In this document: positions 56,249 through 64,000 of the stretch, one piece after another
Layout: every line of letters starts with the position of its first letter
Numbering within the stretch: position 1 is the stretch's first letter
Source: Sphingomonas sp. BK580
Lineage (GTDB): Bacteria; Pseudomonadota; Alphaproteobacteria; Sphingomonadales; Sphingomonadaceae
Reading direction: 5' to 3'
DNA: 64,000 nucleotides
Assembly (NCBI RefSeq): GCF_014194975.1
Contig: NZ_JACIAY010000008.1
Coordinates: forward strand, 124,001 to 188,000
Position numbers and translations under genes: made by a program
Notes under the pieces: generated by a model
Told to the model about the DNA's origin: nothing
Database searches by the model: none
What the model saw: the letters and a program-made list of their open reading frames with translations, nothing else

Positions 56249-57100
56249 TCAGAACACCGGTCCGTCCTGCCCCGCCAGCAGCTCGAACTCGACCACGTCG
56301 TGCGCGCAGAACATGCGCACCTCGCCGGCGTGATCGAGCGACAGCCGCCGCAGTCGGCGCTGGTTGGCGAGCCGCGCGTTTCGGTCGACCTCCATCAGCT
56401 TCTGGTAGCCGCGCAGCCCCGGCGGGCAGTGATAGTCCTCGCTGCCGACCTCGCCGCGGAAGAAATAGGCGTCGCCGGCGTGGAGCAGCCATTGCCCGTC
56501 GTCCTCCTGGATCGCGACGCCGGCATGGCCCCAGCTGTGGCCCGCCAGCGGTACCAGCAGCAGCTCGGGCGGCAGACCCTCGAGCTGGCGCACCGCGTCG
56601 AAGCCGAACCACGGCTCGCCGCCGCCCGCGGCGTAGAGCCGCCAGTTCTCCGCCTCGTCCCACTGCTGCGGGCGGTAGCGCCGGCGACCGACGAAGGCGC
56701 CGCCGGCGCGCGCGTCCGCCACCTCGCGCTCGCGCGACAGCAGGTGGACCGCGGCGTTGGGGAAGTCCTCGATCCCGCCCGCATGGTCGAAGTCGAGATG
56801 GGTCAGCACGATGTGCCGTACGTCGGCGGGATCGAAGCCGCGCGCGATCACCTGGGCGCGCGCGGTCTCCTCGCCGCGCAGCTGCGGGTTGCACAGTTCG
56901 ATGAAGAACTCGGCGAGGCGCTGCCGCGGCCGCGCCACGTCGCGCGTGCCATAGCCGGTATCGACCAGCACCAGCCCCGCCTCGCTCTCGATCAGCAGGC
57001 AGTGGCAGACGAGATGCGCGCGCGCGCCCGAGCTGGTGCCGTCGAACAGCGCGCCGCCGGCGGGGCAGCAGGTGCCGCAGTTGAGATGATGGATCCGCAT
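56249..57100 (-). CDS. MBL-fold metallohydrolase, AHL-lactonase-like
   Basis: The 283-residue protein of the metallo-beta-lactamase fold has HLVCHCLLIESEAGLVLVDTGYG, VLTHLDFDHAGGIEDFPNAAVHL (HxDxDH zinc motif), PLAGHSWGHAGVA, LLHAGDAYFF (metal-bridging Asp) and a terminal FCAHDVVEFE (final zinc His). It resembles N-acyl-homoserine lactonases of the AiiA type. Quenching of acyl-homoserine lactones or another lactone hydrolysis is plausible; the substrate is unproven. ATG 57100 overlaps the stop of the tiny upstream gene. Confidence 0.87.
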   Translation of the reverse strand: MRIHHLNCGTCCPAGGALFDGTSSGARAHLVCHCLLIESEAGLVLVDTGYGTRDVARPRQRLAEFFIELCNPQLRGEETARAQVIARGFDPADVRHIVLTHLDFDHAGGIEDFPNAAVHLLSREREVADARAGGAFVGRRRYRPQQWDEAENWRLYAAGGGEPWFGFDAVRQLEGLPPELLLVPLAGHSWGHAGVAIQEDDGQWLLHAGDAYFFRGEVGSEDYHCPPGLRGYQKLMEVDRNARLANQRRLRRLSLDHAGEVRMFCAHDVVEFELLAGQDGPVF

Positions 57101-57288
57101 CAGGCGACCTCGATCTCGGCCGCGCTCGGGTGCGCGAGGGCGCGCGCGTGCGGCGCGAGGCGGCGGCGGGTGCGCTCGTCGATCGCGGGGCGCGCGATGC
57201 GCCAGGCCCGCGCGGTCAGGAACGCGCCGCCGGCGAGCGCCAGTACGGCGGCGGCGCTCCAGCGGGTGGTGGTGAGGGGTGACGCCAT
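57100..57288 (-). CDS. Small membrane protein coupled to the lactonase-like gene
   Basis: This 62-residue protein has one hydrophobic helix (about 11-27, SAAAVLALAGGAFLTARAW) and a basic C-terminal half (DERTRRRLAPHARALAH). Its TGA overlaps the ATG of the metallohydrolase by one base (ATGA arrangement), which argues for translation and co-expression. There is no recognised family. It is too short for confident homology but the codon use and overlap support it. Confidence 0.5.
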   Translation of the reverse strand: MASPLTTTRWSAAAVLALAGGAFLTARAWRIARPAIDERTRRRLAPHARALAHPSAAEIEVA

Positions 57289-57405
57289 CGTCTCGCTCGC
57301 TGCTGCGGAGGGGTGGGCGATCAACGGCGGGGCAGGGGAGGCGTTGCGATCGAGGGCGGGTAAAGTGGCTGATTTGGGTTTGTCTTCAGCGGGTTGAGCG
57401 AGAAA

Positions 57406-57540
57406 TTCTGCCCGGCACGGGGAGGGGGACTGCCGACCGCAGGTCGGTGGTGGAGCGGGGGCTCGATCAGCGCCTCGCCCGTGGAAGCCCCCTCCACCAC
57501 GCGCTGCGCGGTGCGGTCCTTCTCTTCGTGCCGCGGAGCA
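57406..57540. repeat. 135-bp palindromic element, copy C, upstream of the lysozyme/holin pair
   Basis: The left arm TTCTGCCCGGCACGGGGAGG, then GGGACTGCCGACC GCA GGTCGGTGGTGGAGCGGGGG, and the right CCCCCTCCACCACGCGCTGCGCGGTGCGGTCC match copies A, B and D. The outermost right tip is degenerate (TTCTCTTCGTGCCGCGGAG). It lies in the 321-bp gap (57289-57609) between the divergent small membrane gene and the lysozyme gene. That gap also contains the lysozyme RBS GGAGGA, immediately before its ATG. Confidence 0.75.
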
Positions 57541-57609
57541 ATCAGGAAGCCCTGTCCTACACACCGTCGTTCCCGCTATGTTCCGATCTCCACCCGATCA
57601 GGAGGACGC

Positions 57610-58146
57610 ATGATCGACGAGCTCATCGACGCGGTGATCGACCGCGAGGGCGGCTATGTCCGCCATCCCGCCGACCGCGGCGGCGCGACCCGCTACGGCA
57701 TCACCGAGGCGGTCGCGCGTGCCAACGGCTATGTCGGCGACATGCGCCAGTTCGCGCGCCCCGCCGCGGCGGCGATCTATCGCCGCGCCTATTGGCAGCA
57801 GCCCGGCCTCGACCGAGTCGCGACGCGCGCGCCCACGCTCGCCGCCGAGCTGTTCGACACCGGCGTCAACATGGGGCCCGCGACCGCGGTGACCTTCCTC
57901 CAGCGCGCGCTCAACGCGCTCAACCGCGGTGCCCGCGACTATCCCGACGTGCCGCTCGACGGCCGCGTCGGCCCGGCGACGCTCGCCGCGTTGGATCGCT
58001 TCCTCGCCACCCGCGGCGCGGCGGCGCAGGCGGTGCTGGTCAAGGCGATCGACTCGCTGCAGGGCGAGCGCTACCTGTCGCTCGCCGAGAAGCGCCCCGC
58101 CGACGAGGCGTTCCTGTACGGCTGGCTCGCCCAGCGTGTCGGCTGA
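57610..58146 (+). CDS. Phage-type lysozyme, glycoside hydrolase family 108
   Basis: The 178 residues begin MIDELIDAVIDREGGYVRHPADRGGATRYGITEAVARA, with the catalytic Glu in the REGGY motif of GH108/zliS endolysins. The C-terminal peptidoglycan-binding-like half has GVNMGPATAVTFLQRALNALNR and PLDGRVGPATLAALDRFL. No signal peptide is present, so it would need a holin for export, and one follows 13 bp downstream. No other phage gene is near, so this may be a domesticated lysis pair. Confidence 0.9.
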   Translation: MIDELIDAVIDREGGYVRHPADRGGATRYGITEAVARANGYVGDMRQFARPAAAAIYRRAYWQQPGLDRVATRAPTLAAELFDTGVNMGPATAVTFLQRALNALNRGARDYPDVPLDGRVGPATLAALDRFLATRGAAAQAVLVKAIDSLQGERYLSLAEKRPADEAFLYGWLAQRVG

Positions 58147-58159
58147 GGGGGAGGGCGAC

Positions 58160-58567
58160 ATGGCACTTCTCGACGGACTGGTCGCGCCGGTCGCTGGCCT
58201 GCTCGACAAGCTGATCCCGGACCCGCGCGCGCGCGAGGCGGCGAAGCTGGAGCTGCTGCGGCTCCAGGGCACGCAGGAGCTCGAGCAGGTCAAGGCGCAG
58301 CTCGCCGCGGTGGTGGCGGAGGCGCAGTCGGCCGATCCTTGGACCAGCCGGGCGCGGCCGAGCTTCCTCTACGTGATGTACGCGCTGCTGCTGTGGAGCA
58401 TCCCGATGGGCCTGATCGCGGCGACCCGGCCCGACATGGCGAGCGCGATCGCGCGCGGCATGAACGCCTATCTCGCCGGGCTGCCCGAGCCGCTCTACAC
58501 GCTCTTCGCCACGGGCTATCTCGGCTACACCGTGGCGCGCGAGTGGGGCAAGGCGAAGGGACGGTGA
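58160..58567 (+). CDS. Holin of the 3TM/gene-transfer-agent-release type
   Basis: The 135-residue protein has a short N-terminal amphipathic segment (ALLDGLVAPVAGLLDKLIPD), a charged helix rich in Glu/Gln (about 25-60), then ADPWTSRARPSFLYVMYALLLWSIPMG and PEPLYTLFATGYLGYTVAREWGK. The DPWTSR-RP-F-Y pattern is typical of Holin_3TM proteins named for gene-transfer-agent release. Together with the GH108 enzyme it forms a lysis cassette. ATG 58160 follows GGGGGAGG. Confidence 0.87.
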   Translation: MALLDGLVAPVAGLLDKLIPDPRAREAAKLELLRLQGTQELEQVKAQLAAVVAEAQSADPWTSRARPSFLYVMYALLLWSIPMGLIAATRPDMASAIARGMNAYLAGLPEPLYTLFATGYLGYTVAREWGKAKGR

Positions 58568-58574
58568 CCTTCTA

Positions 58575-58709
58575 ATCCTCCCCGGTACGGGGAGGGGGCC
58601 GCCGGCGTAGCCGGTGGTGGAGGGGGGCCTCCGCAGACGCCGCGCTGCGAGGAGAGCCCTCTCCACCACCGCTCCGCGGCGGTCCCCCTCCCCGCAAGGC
58701 AGGGAGGAT
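58575..58709. repeat. 135-bp palindromic element, copy D, downstream of the holin
   Basis: The left arm ATCCTCCCCGGTACGGGGAGG, then GGGCCGCCGGC GTA GCCGGTGGTGGAGGGG, pairs with CCTCTCCACCACCGCTCCGCGGCGGTCCCCC...GCAAGGCAGGGAGGAT. It is the best-preserved copy with both tips. It begins 7 bp after the holin stop and ends 4 bp before the stop of the convergent small gene, so it may terminate both transcripts. Confidence 0.85.
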
Positions 58710-58713
58710 CTAT

Positions 58714-58902
58714 TCACCCGTGTCGCATCAGCCGCTGGGGGTCGGGTGGCAGGCGCATGTGCGCGCCGTGCGCCGCCTCGAGATACTGGGTCGCCATCTG
58801 GTAATGCGCCTGGCAGACCGCGTGGCTCTGGGCCTCGGCGGCCAGCTTGAGTTCGGCTTCGGCGCGGCTCTGGAAGTACAGCCGGTCCCTGTCGGTAATC
58901 AT
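58714..58902 (-). CDS. Small Glu/Ala-rich helical protein, unknown function
   Basis: This 62-residue protein is predicted almost entirely alpha-helical: [41 protein letters not shown]. Sphingomonads often carry such short helical proteins of unknown role, and this has their YF-RA-AE-A pattern. ATG 58902 follows GGAGAG. It could be a cytoplasmic adaptor or antitoxin-like helix bundle, but there is no partner gene. Function is not assignable. Confidence 0.6.
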   Translation of the reverse strand: MITDRDRLYFQSRAEAELKLAAEAQSHAVCQAHYQMATQYLEAAHGAHMRLPPDPQRLMRHG

Positions 58903-59026
58903 CGCTACTCACTCTCCGGCACCCGCTATGCCGCGGTTCGCGCCGTCCTGCCACAGCGTGGGTTACCGATTTCGTCCTTTCCGGGCACACTTGCCGACAC
59001 CCCGCCACGGTCCCCATATCGCGCGC

Positions 59027-59593
59027 ATGAGCGGGAACGATCCACACGCCGCGCCGGTCTGGCACGGCACTACCATCCTATCGGTTCGACGCGGCGGCAA
59101 GGTCGTCGTGGTCGGCGACGGCCAGGTCTCGATGGGGCAGACCGTCATGAAGCCCAACGCGCGCAAGGTCCGCACCCTGGGCGACGGCAAGGTGATCGGC
59201 GGTTTCGCCGGCGCCACCGCCGACGCCTTCACCTTGTTCGAGCGGCTCGAGGCCAAGCTGGAGCGCCACGGCGGCCACCTGATGCGCGCCGCGGTCGAGC
59301 TGGCCAAGGACTGGCGCACCGACAAATACCTGCGCAACCTGGAGGCGATGATGATCGTCGCCGACAAGGACGTGACGCTGATCCTCACCGGCAACGGCGA
59401 CGTGCTCGAGCCCGAGGCGGGGATCGCCGCGATCGGATCGGGCGGCAATTACGCGCTCGCCGCGGCGCGCGCACTGGTCGACTACGAGCAGGACGCCGAG
59501 ATGATCTGCCGCCGCGCGATGGCGATCGCCGCGGAGGTGTGCGTCTACACCAACGACCGGCTGACGATCGAGACGCTCGACAGCGCGAACTGA
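59027..59593 (+). CDS. hslV: ATP-dependent protease subunit HslV
   Basis: The 188-residue peptidase of the HslUV (ClpQY) complex has [31 protein letters not shown] (the catalytic Thr lies in the GTTIL motif after a 14-residue propeptide), [29 protein letters not shown] and [19 protein letters not shown]. It degrades misfolded proteins with the HslU ATPase. ATG 59027 was chosen because the propeptide matches family length. hslU follows 66 bp downstream. Confidence 0.97.
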   Translation: MSGNDPHAAPVWHGTTILSVRRGGKVVVVGDGQVSMGQTVMKPNARKVRTLGDGKVIGGFAGATADAFTLFERLEAKLERHGGHLMRAAVELAKDWRTDKYLRNLEAMMIVADKDVTLILTGNGDVLEPEAGIAAIGSGGNYALAAARALVDYEQDAEMICRRAMAIAAEVCVYTNDRLTIETLDSAN

Positions 59594-59659
59594 GCCGCGC
59601 GCGACAGTGCGCAGCGACTCAACTTACTCAACATTCGCCGACGAAGGCTTTGAATCTAC

Positions 59660-60961
59660 ATGAACGATAATCTGACCCCCAAGGCGATCGTCGCCGCGCT
59701 CGACGCGCACATCATCGGCCAGAAGGAGGCCAAGCGCGCGGTCGCGGTGGCGCTGCGCAACCGCTGGCGGCGGCAGAAGCTGTCGCCCGACCTGCGCGAC
59801 GAGGTCACGCCCAAGAACATCCTGATGATCGGGCCGACCGGCTGCGGCAAGACCGAGATCAGCCGCCGCCTTGCCAAGCTGGCCGACGCGCCCTTCGTCA
59901 AGGTCGAGGCGACCAAGTTCACCGAGGTCGGCTATGTCGGTCGCGACGTCGAGCAGATCGCGCGCGACCTCGTCGAGGAGGCGGTTCGCCTCGAGAAGGA
60001 ACGCCGCCGACTCGCGGTGAAGGACAAGGCCGAGGCCGCGGCGATGGACCGGCTGCTCGACGCGCTGGTGGGCAAGGACTCGAGCCAGGCGACGCGCGAG
60101 AGCTTCAAGCAGCGCTTCCGCGACGGGCATCTGTCCGAGACCGAGATCGAGCTGGAGCTCCAGCAGGCGCCGCAGATGCCGTTCGAGCTGCCCGGCGGGC
60201 AGGGCTCGGTGGGCATGATCAACCTGTCCGAGATGATGGGCAAGGCGTTCGGCGGCGGGCCGAAGCAGCGGCGCAAACTGCTGGTGCCCGCGGCGTGGGA
60301 GAAGCTCGTCGAGGAGGAGGCGGACAAGCGCCTCGACCAGGACGAGGTCAGCCGGGTCGCACTGGCCGACGCCGAGGCCAACGGCATCGTCTTCCTCGAC
60401 GAGATCGACAAGATCGCGGTGAGCGACGTGCGCGGCGGCTCGGTCAGCCGCGAGGGCGTGCAGCGCGACCTGCTGCCGCTGATCGAGGGCACGACGGTGT
60501 CGACGAAGTACGGCCCGATGAAGACCGACCATATCCTCTTCATCGCGTCGGGCGCCTTCCACGTCGCCAAGCCGAGCGACCTGCTGCCCGAGCTGCAGGG
60601 CCGGCTGCCGATCCGGGTCGAGCTCAAGGGGCTGACGGAGGACGATTTCGTCGCGATCCTGTCGGACACCAAGGCGTCGCTGCCGGCGCAGTATCGCGCG
60701 CTGATCGCGACCGAGGGCGTCGACGTGAGCTTCACCGAGGACGGCATCCGCGCGGTGGCGCGGATCGCGGCGGAGGTGAACGGCGAGATCGAGAATATCG
60801 GCGCGCGCCGGCTCCAGACCGTGATGGAGAAACTGCTCGAGGAGGTGAGCTTCGACGCCGAGGACCGCTCGGGCGAGGCGCTGGTGGTCGACGCCGCCTA
60901 TGTCGACAGGCAGCTGGCGAGCGTGGCGCGCAACTCGGACCTCAGCCGCTTCGTGCTGTGA
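59660..60961 (+). CDS. hslU: ATP-dependent protease ATPase subunit HslU
   Basis: The 433-residue AAA+ ATPase has [34 protein letters not shown], Walker [31 protein letters not shown], Walker [12 protein letters not shown], the I-domain insert and a terminal DLSRFVL, the C-terminal tail that docks into HslV. It unfolds substrates for HslV. It starts at ATG 59660 and ends the hslVU operon. Confidence 0.97.
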   Translation: MNDNLTPKAIVAALDAHIIGQKEAKRAVAVALRNRWRRQKLSPDLRDEVTPKNILMIGPTGCGKTEISRRLAKLADAPFVKVEATKFTEVGYVGRDVEQIARDLVEEAVRLEKERRRLAVKDKAEAAAMDRLLDALVGKDSSQATRESFKQRFRDGHLSETEIELELQQAPQMPFELPGGQGSVGMINLSEMMGKAFGGGPKQRRKLLVPAAWEKLVEEEADKRLDQDEVSRVALADAEANGIVFLDEIDKIAVSDVRGGSVSREGVQRDLLPLIEGTTVSTKYGPMKTDHILFIASGAFHVAKPSDLLPELQGRLPIRVELKGLTEDDFVAILSDTKASLPAQYRALIATEGVDVSFTEDGIRAVARIAAEVNGEIENIGARRLQTVMEKLLEEVSFDAEDRSGEALVVDAAYVDRQLASVARNSDLSRFVL

Positions 60962-61026
60962 GGCGCGGGGAAGCGTTGGGGCGGGGGGCGTGGGGTGCGG
61001 GGACGTTGAAGGTGCCCTACACTACG

Positions 61027-61120
61027 CACCCCCCCGGCGAACGCCGGAGTCCAGCTGGGAAGGCCGTAGTGGGACTCATCGACGTCCCCTACCTGGACCC
61101 AGGCGTCCGCCGGGGTGACG
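61027..61120. repeat. Palindromic repeat between convergent hslU and pgeF
   Basis: CACCCCCCCGGCGAACGCCGGAGTCCAGCTGGG is mirrored by CCTGGACCCAGGCGTCCGCCGGGGTGACG, with an unpaired middle. It lies in the 190-bp gap between hslU and the minus-strand pgeF and probably ends both transcripts. This is a different palindrome family from the 135-bp element. Confidence 0.5.
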
Positions 61121-61151
61121 CTCGGGGAGGGGCTAGGGAGCCCCCCAGCAC

Positions 61152-61910
61152 TCAGCCCACCGCGATGATCGCGATCTGGCGGCCGTAGCCCGGCTCGCCG
61201 CGATGCGTCGAGCGGCGGTAACTGAAGAAGCGGCGCTCGTCGGCGTAGGTGTCGAGGCCCAGCGTCTCGACCCGCACCACCCCCGCCGCGGCGAGCCGGT
61301 GCGCGACATAGCCCTCGAGGTCGAAGCGCGCGTGCCCCGCGCCGCCGTCGGCGAAGAAGCGCTCGTTGGCGGCGTCGTCGTCGAGGAAGCGCGCGCGGAA
61401 GCCCGCGTCCACCTCGTAGCTGGCGCGCGCGATGCACGGGCCGACCGCGGCGACGATCCGCTCGCGCGCGGCGCCCAGCGCCTCCATCGCCGCGACGGTG
61501 ACGTCGGTCACGCCCGCCAGCGCCCCCTTCCACCCCGCGTGCGCGGCGCCGACCACGCCGGCGGCCGGATCGGCGAGCAGCACCGGGGCGCAGTCGGCGG
61601 TGACCACGCCGAGCGCCAGGCCGCGCGTCGCGGTGGCGAGCGCGTCGGCGCGCGGCCGCTCGGCGAAGGGTGCGTCGACCGTCACGCAGTCGGCGGAATG
61701 CACCTGATAGGGCGTCAGCAGACACGTCCCCGGCGCTACTGTCGCCAGCGCCGCCGCCCGGTTGGCCAGGACCGCGGCGGGATCGTCGTCCGAGCCGAGC
61801 CCGCAGTTGAGCCCGGCGTACCGCCCTTCCGACACGCCGTCGGCGCGGCCGAGGAAGCCGTGCGGCACCGCGCCGAGCAGCCGCGCGCGGAAGGGCTGAG
61901 GCGCGGTCAC
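61152..61910 (-). CDS. pgeF: Peptidoglycan editing factor PgeF (laccase-domain family)
   Basis: The 252-residue protein of the YfiH/DUF152 family has VPHGFLGR, QVHSADCVTVD, VTADCAPVLLADP, AAHAGWKGALAGV (zinc His/Cys) and AVGPCIARASYEVD. PgeF removes L-Ser wrongly incorporated in peptidoglycan precursors; the family also has reported purine nucleoside phosphorylase activity. GTG 61910 overlaps the GNAT stop by 4 bp. It is the last gene of the lgt-midA-GNAT-pgeF minus-strand run. Confidence 0.9.
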   Translation of the reverse strand: MTAPQPFRARLLGAVPHGFLGRADGVSEGRYAGLNCGLGSDDDPAAVLANRAAALATVAPGTCLLTPYQVHSADCVTVDAPFAERPRADALATATRGLALGVVTADCAPVLLADPAAGVVGAAHAGWKGALAGVTDVTVAAMEALGAARERIVAAVGPCIARASYEVDAGFRARFLDDDAANERFFADGGAGHARFDLEGYVAHRLAAAGVVRVETLGLDTYADERRFFSYRRSTHRGEPGYGRQIAIIAVG

Positions 61911-62422
61911 AGCGCGCGGCGCATCACGACGTCCTCGTCGGCGTGGTCGCCGACCATGAACTGGTACGGGCCGACGTCCTCGAAGCCGTATTTGGCGTAG
62001 AAGCGTCGCGCGCGGTGGTTGTCGGTGAACACCGACAGGTAGATCGCCTGGTGCCCGCGCCGGCGCGCCTCCGCCAGTGCCCATTCCATCATCTCGGGCC
62101 CGAGCCCCGAGCCCTGCCACGGCTGGAGCAGGTAGAATTGCCGCAGCTCGATCGCGCCCTCGGGCGGGGTGAAGGGCAACTTGGGCGGCCCGAGCTTGAT
62201 GTAGCCCACCGCGACATGTCCCATCTCGACGATCTGCACCGCATAGGCCGGGTCGGCGACCTCGCGCGCCCAGTCCTCGGGCGTGTGCTGCTCGAGGAAG
62301 GTGGCGAGGTCGGCGGCCGAGTAGAGCGTGCCGAACGTCTCGGTGAAGGTGGCGCGCGCCACGCCGGCGAGGCTGGCGGCATCGTCGACCGTCGCGGGAC
62401 GGAGCGTCGGACGCGGCATCAT
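61907..62422 (-). CDS. GNAT-family N-acetyltransferase
   Basis: This 171-residue GNAT-fold enzyme has LRPATVDDAASLAGVARATFTETFGTLYSAADLATFL, HVAVGYIKLG, the acetyl-CoA loop YLLQPWQGSGLGPEMM and YLSVFTDNHRARRFYAKYGFEDVG. The substrate is unknown. ATG 62422 overlaps the upstream methyltransferase stop by 4 bp, and its stop overlaps pgeF, so three genes are translationally linked. Confidence 0.9.
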   Translation of the reverse strand: MMPRPTLRPATVDDAASLAGVARATFTETFGTLYSAADLATFLEQHTPEDWAREVADPAYAVQIVEMGHVAVGYIKLGPPKLPFTPPEGAIELRQFYLLQPWQGSGLGPEMMEWALAEARRRGHQAIYLSVFTDNHRARRFYAKYGFEDVGPYQFMVGDHADEDVVMRRAL

Positions 62423-63438
62423 GCGAAGCCCGCCGGGCGCGGCCATTGGTCGTGAGTCACGGCGATCACCTTGAACAACTCCCCCATCTGCTCGACCAAC
62501 CGGTCGCGATCCTGTGTCACCCGTGCGCCGAGCGCCGCGGCGCGCTGGTCGATGCCGAGCGCGCGCAGGAAGCCGCCCTGGCCGACCGGCCCGTCGAGCC
62601 GCGCGCCCGAGGCGGTCGCGACCAGCCCCAAGGTCGCCAGGTCGACGTGCGCGGTGAGGTCCTGCTCGCCCGGCGCCTCGAACGGGTTGGCGAAGGCGTG
62701 CGCGCGCACCGCCTGGAGCGTGTCGCCGATCGCCGGGCCCTCGTAGCCATAGTCGATCACCAGCGCGGCGCCACCCTGCGCGACGATCCGTGCGGCGAGG
62801 TCGGCCATCACCGCGACGCCGGCGGGCGAGGTCTCGATCACCGCGCCCGGCGCGGCGTCGCGCAACGCCGGCGGCACGATCGTGTCGGGCACCGCGGCAC
62901 CCGCGATCGGCACGAACAGCGTGTCCTGGCACGCCACCAGCCGCTCGTGCCAGGCGTCGGCGCGGCGCACGAGCTGGCGGATCGGCAGCGCGTCGAAGAA
63001 CTCGTTGGCCACCACGAGCAGCGGCACGTCCTCGGGCAGCGTGTTGAGCGAGTCGTGCCACGTCGCGCCGGGCAGCCGCTCCGCCTGGGCGGCGCGCAGC
63101 GTCGCGCTGGTCTCGACCAGGTGGATCGAGGGCGTCAGCCCGGCCCGCGCCATCACGCGCAGCGCGTCGGCGCTGAGCGTGCCGCGGCCGGGGCCGAGCT
63201 CGACCCAGGCGACGGCGGGGCGACCCGCGCGGTCCCACAGGTCGGCCGCCCAGGCGCCGATCAGCTCGCCGAACATCTGGCTGATCTCGGGCGCGGTGGT
63301 GAAGTCGCCCGCCGTGCCGAGCGGGTCGCGCGTCGCGTAATAATGCGCGTTGGCGGCGGCCATGAACTGGCTGACCGGGATCGGTCCGCCCAGCGTGATC
63401 GCGCGCGCCAGCCGCTCGGCGAGCAGCGGCTCGCTCAC
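62419..63438 (-). CDS. MidA/NDUFAF7-family SAM-dependent methyltransferase
   Basis: The 339-residue protein has the class I SAM motif [20 protein letters not shown] and [54 protein letters not shown] and [23 protein letters not shown] follow. Its eukaryotic homologue NDUFAF7/MidA dimethylates an arginine on complex I subunit NDUFS2, so a role in complex I maturation is likely by homology. GTG 63438 overlaps the lgt stop by 4 bp. Confidence 0.9.
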   Translation of the reverse strand: MSEPLLAERLARAITLGGPIPVSQFMAAANAHYYATRDPLGTAGDFTTAPEISQMFGELIGAWAADLWDRAGRPAVAWVELGPGRGTLSADALRVMARAGLTPSIHLVETSATLRAAQAERLPGATWHDSLNTLPEDVPLLVVANEFFDALPIRQLVRRADAWHERLVACQDTLFVPIAGAAVPDTIVPPALRDAAPGAVIETSPAGVAVMADLAARIVAQGGAALVIDYGYEGPAIGDTLQAVRAHAFANPFEAPGEQDLTAHVDLATLGLVATASGARLDGPVGQGGFLRALGIDQRAAALGARVTQDRDRLVEQMGELFKVIAVTHDQWPRPAGFA

Positions 63439-64000
63439 GCCACGCTGTCCAGCCCGACGGTGGGCTCGACGCGCTGGCGGCGGCGCGGCGCGGTGACGAT
63501 CAGCGCGACGCCGGCGAGGATCATCGGCACGCACAGCCACTGGCCCATGTGCAGCCCGGTGTGCTCGGCGAAGGCGCGCAGCTGTGCGTCGGGCTCGCGG
63601 AAGAACTCGACGGTGAAGCGCGCCACGCCGTAGCCGGCGAGGAACAGGCCGACCAACTTGCCCGGCTGGTAGCGCGCGTCGGTCCGCCAGAAGAAGAACC
63701 CCAGCAGCAGGAACAAGGCGATGCCCTCGAGCCCCGCCTCGTAGAGCTGGCTGGGGTGACGCGCCGGCTCGGGCACGCCATAGGGGACGGTGCGCTCGAA
63801 CACGATCGCCCAGGGCACGTTCGCGGGCTTGCCCCACAGCTCGCCGTTGACGAAGTTGGCGAGCCGCCCGAAGAACAGGCCGAAGGGCACCGCGCAGGCG
63901 ACATAGTCGTGGACGCGCAGCCAGTTGAGCCCGTTCTTCCGGGCGAACCAGATGAGGCCGAGCGAGGTGCCGATCACGCCGCCGTGGAACGACATGCCGC
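63435..64000 (-). CDS. lgt: Prolipoprotein diacylglyceryl transferase, C-terminal part (5' end beyond the window)
   Basis: The visible frame reads [14 protein letters not shown] at the window edge, the conserved HGG motif of Lgt. [25 protein letters not shown] with the signature Arg-Asn-Glu, then [13 protein letters not shown] and [18 protein letters not shown] follow. Several membrane helices follow the HGG motif. Lgt attaches diacylglycerol to the lipobox cysteine and thereby serves the lipoproteins seen in this window. The N-terminus lies past 64000. Confidence 0.96.
   Translation of the reverse strand, partial: GMSFHGGVIGTSLGLIWFARKNGLNWLRVHDYVACAVPFGLFFGRLANFVNGELWGKPANVPWAIVFERTVPYGVPEPARHPSQLYEAGLEGIALFLLLGFFFWRTDARYQPGKLVGLFLAGYGVARFTVEFFREPDAQLRAFAEHTGLHMGQWLCVPMILAGVALIVTAPRRRQRVEPTVGLDSVA

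Noticed and set aside
57406-58709. Composite transposon formed by palindromic elements C and D around the lysozyme/holin genes
   Set aside because: No transposase is encoded, and no target-site duplication is visible at either element. The copies also occur singly elsewhere, so only the flanking itself is reported.

Overview
This 64 kb window is chromosomal DNA from a high-GC alphaproteobacterium, most likely Sphingomonadaceae (Sphingomonas or a close relative). The evidence is gene content and order: a complete dcw cluster, sphingomonad-type DUF2155/aat, dapB-nth and hslVU neighbourhoods, HWE-kinase signalling, GTG-rich starts, pervasive 4-bp ATGA/GTGA gene overlaps, and families of long palindromic intergenic repeats. 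I see no prophage, IS transposase, plasmid gene or CRISPR array. The only phage-like genes are a two-gene lysozyme/holin pair.

Layout. 0-9 kb: 3' end of sodC, a spinster-type MFS permease, an exported S9 peptidase, a GAF-PAS-HWE kinase / single-domain receiver / Crp-type regulator operon, and a lactate-oxidase-like flavoenzyme. 8.7-12.8 kb (minus strand): tRNA-Trp, a small exported protein, secE, nusG, rplK and rplA, with an AraC-like regulator inserted on the opposite strand between nusG and rplK. 12.8-25 kb: a GGDEF/EAL protein, a fatty acyl-AMP ligase, recX, a double cold-shock protein, a DUF192 lipoprotein, an NDUFA12-like protein, DUF2155, aat (overlapping DUF2155 tail to tail), a ParA ATPase, a Y-family polymerase, a DUF962/Mpo1-like protein and cysK.

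25.5-44.9 kb: the division and cell-wall cluster mraZ-rsmH-ftsL-ftsI-murE-murF-mraY-murD-ftsW-murG-murC-murB-ddl-ftsQ-ftsA-ftsZ, on one strand and mostly with overlapping stops and starts. It supplies UDP-MurNAc-pentapeptide and lipid II synthesis and the divisome core. 45-56 kb: dapB (meso-DAP for the same peptidoglycan), nth, tRNA-Arg(CCG), a Mo-cofactor oxidoreductase, a uracil-DNA-glycosylase-like protein, an oxidoreductase/SDR/GH15 operon, a SleB-like hydrolase, a SWIB protein, and folE / FolM-like SDR / folB. 56-64 kb: a lactonase-like metallohydrolase, the lysozyme/holin pair, hslV-hslU, pgeF, a GNAT protein, a MidA-like methyltransferase and the 3' part of lgt.

The most unusual signal is a roughly 135-bp imperfect palindromic element. 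Two full copies lie inside coding sequence of the peptidoglycan cluster. One adds about 46 residues to MurD. The other lies at the murB/ddl junction, where it leaves one uninterrupted reading frame that would encode a MurB-Ddl fusion. Two further full or nearly full copies flank the lysozyme/holin pair, a half copy sits between murE and murF, and two tip-only derivatives lie elsewhere.
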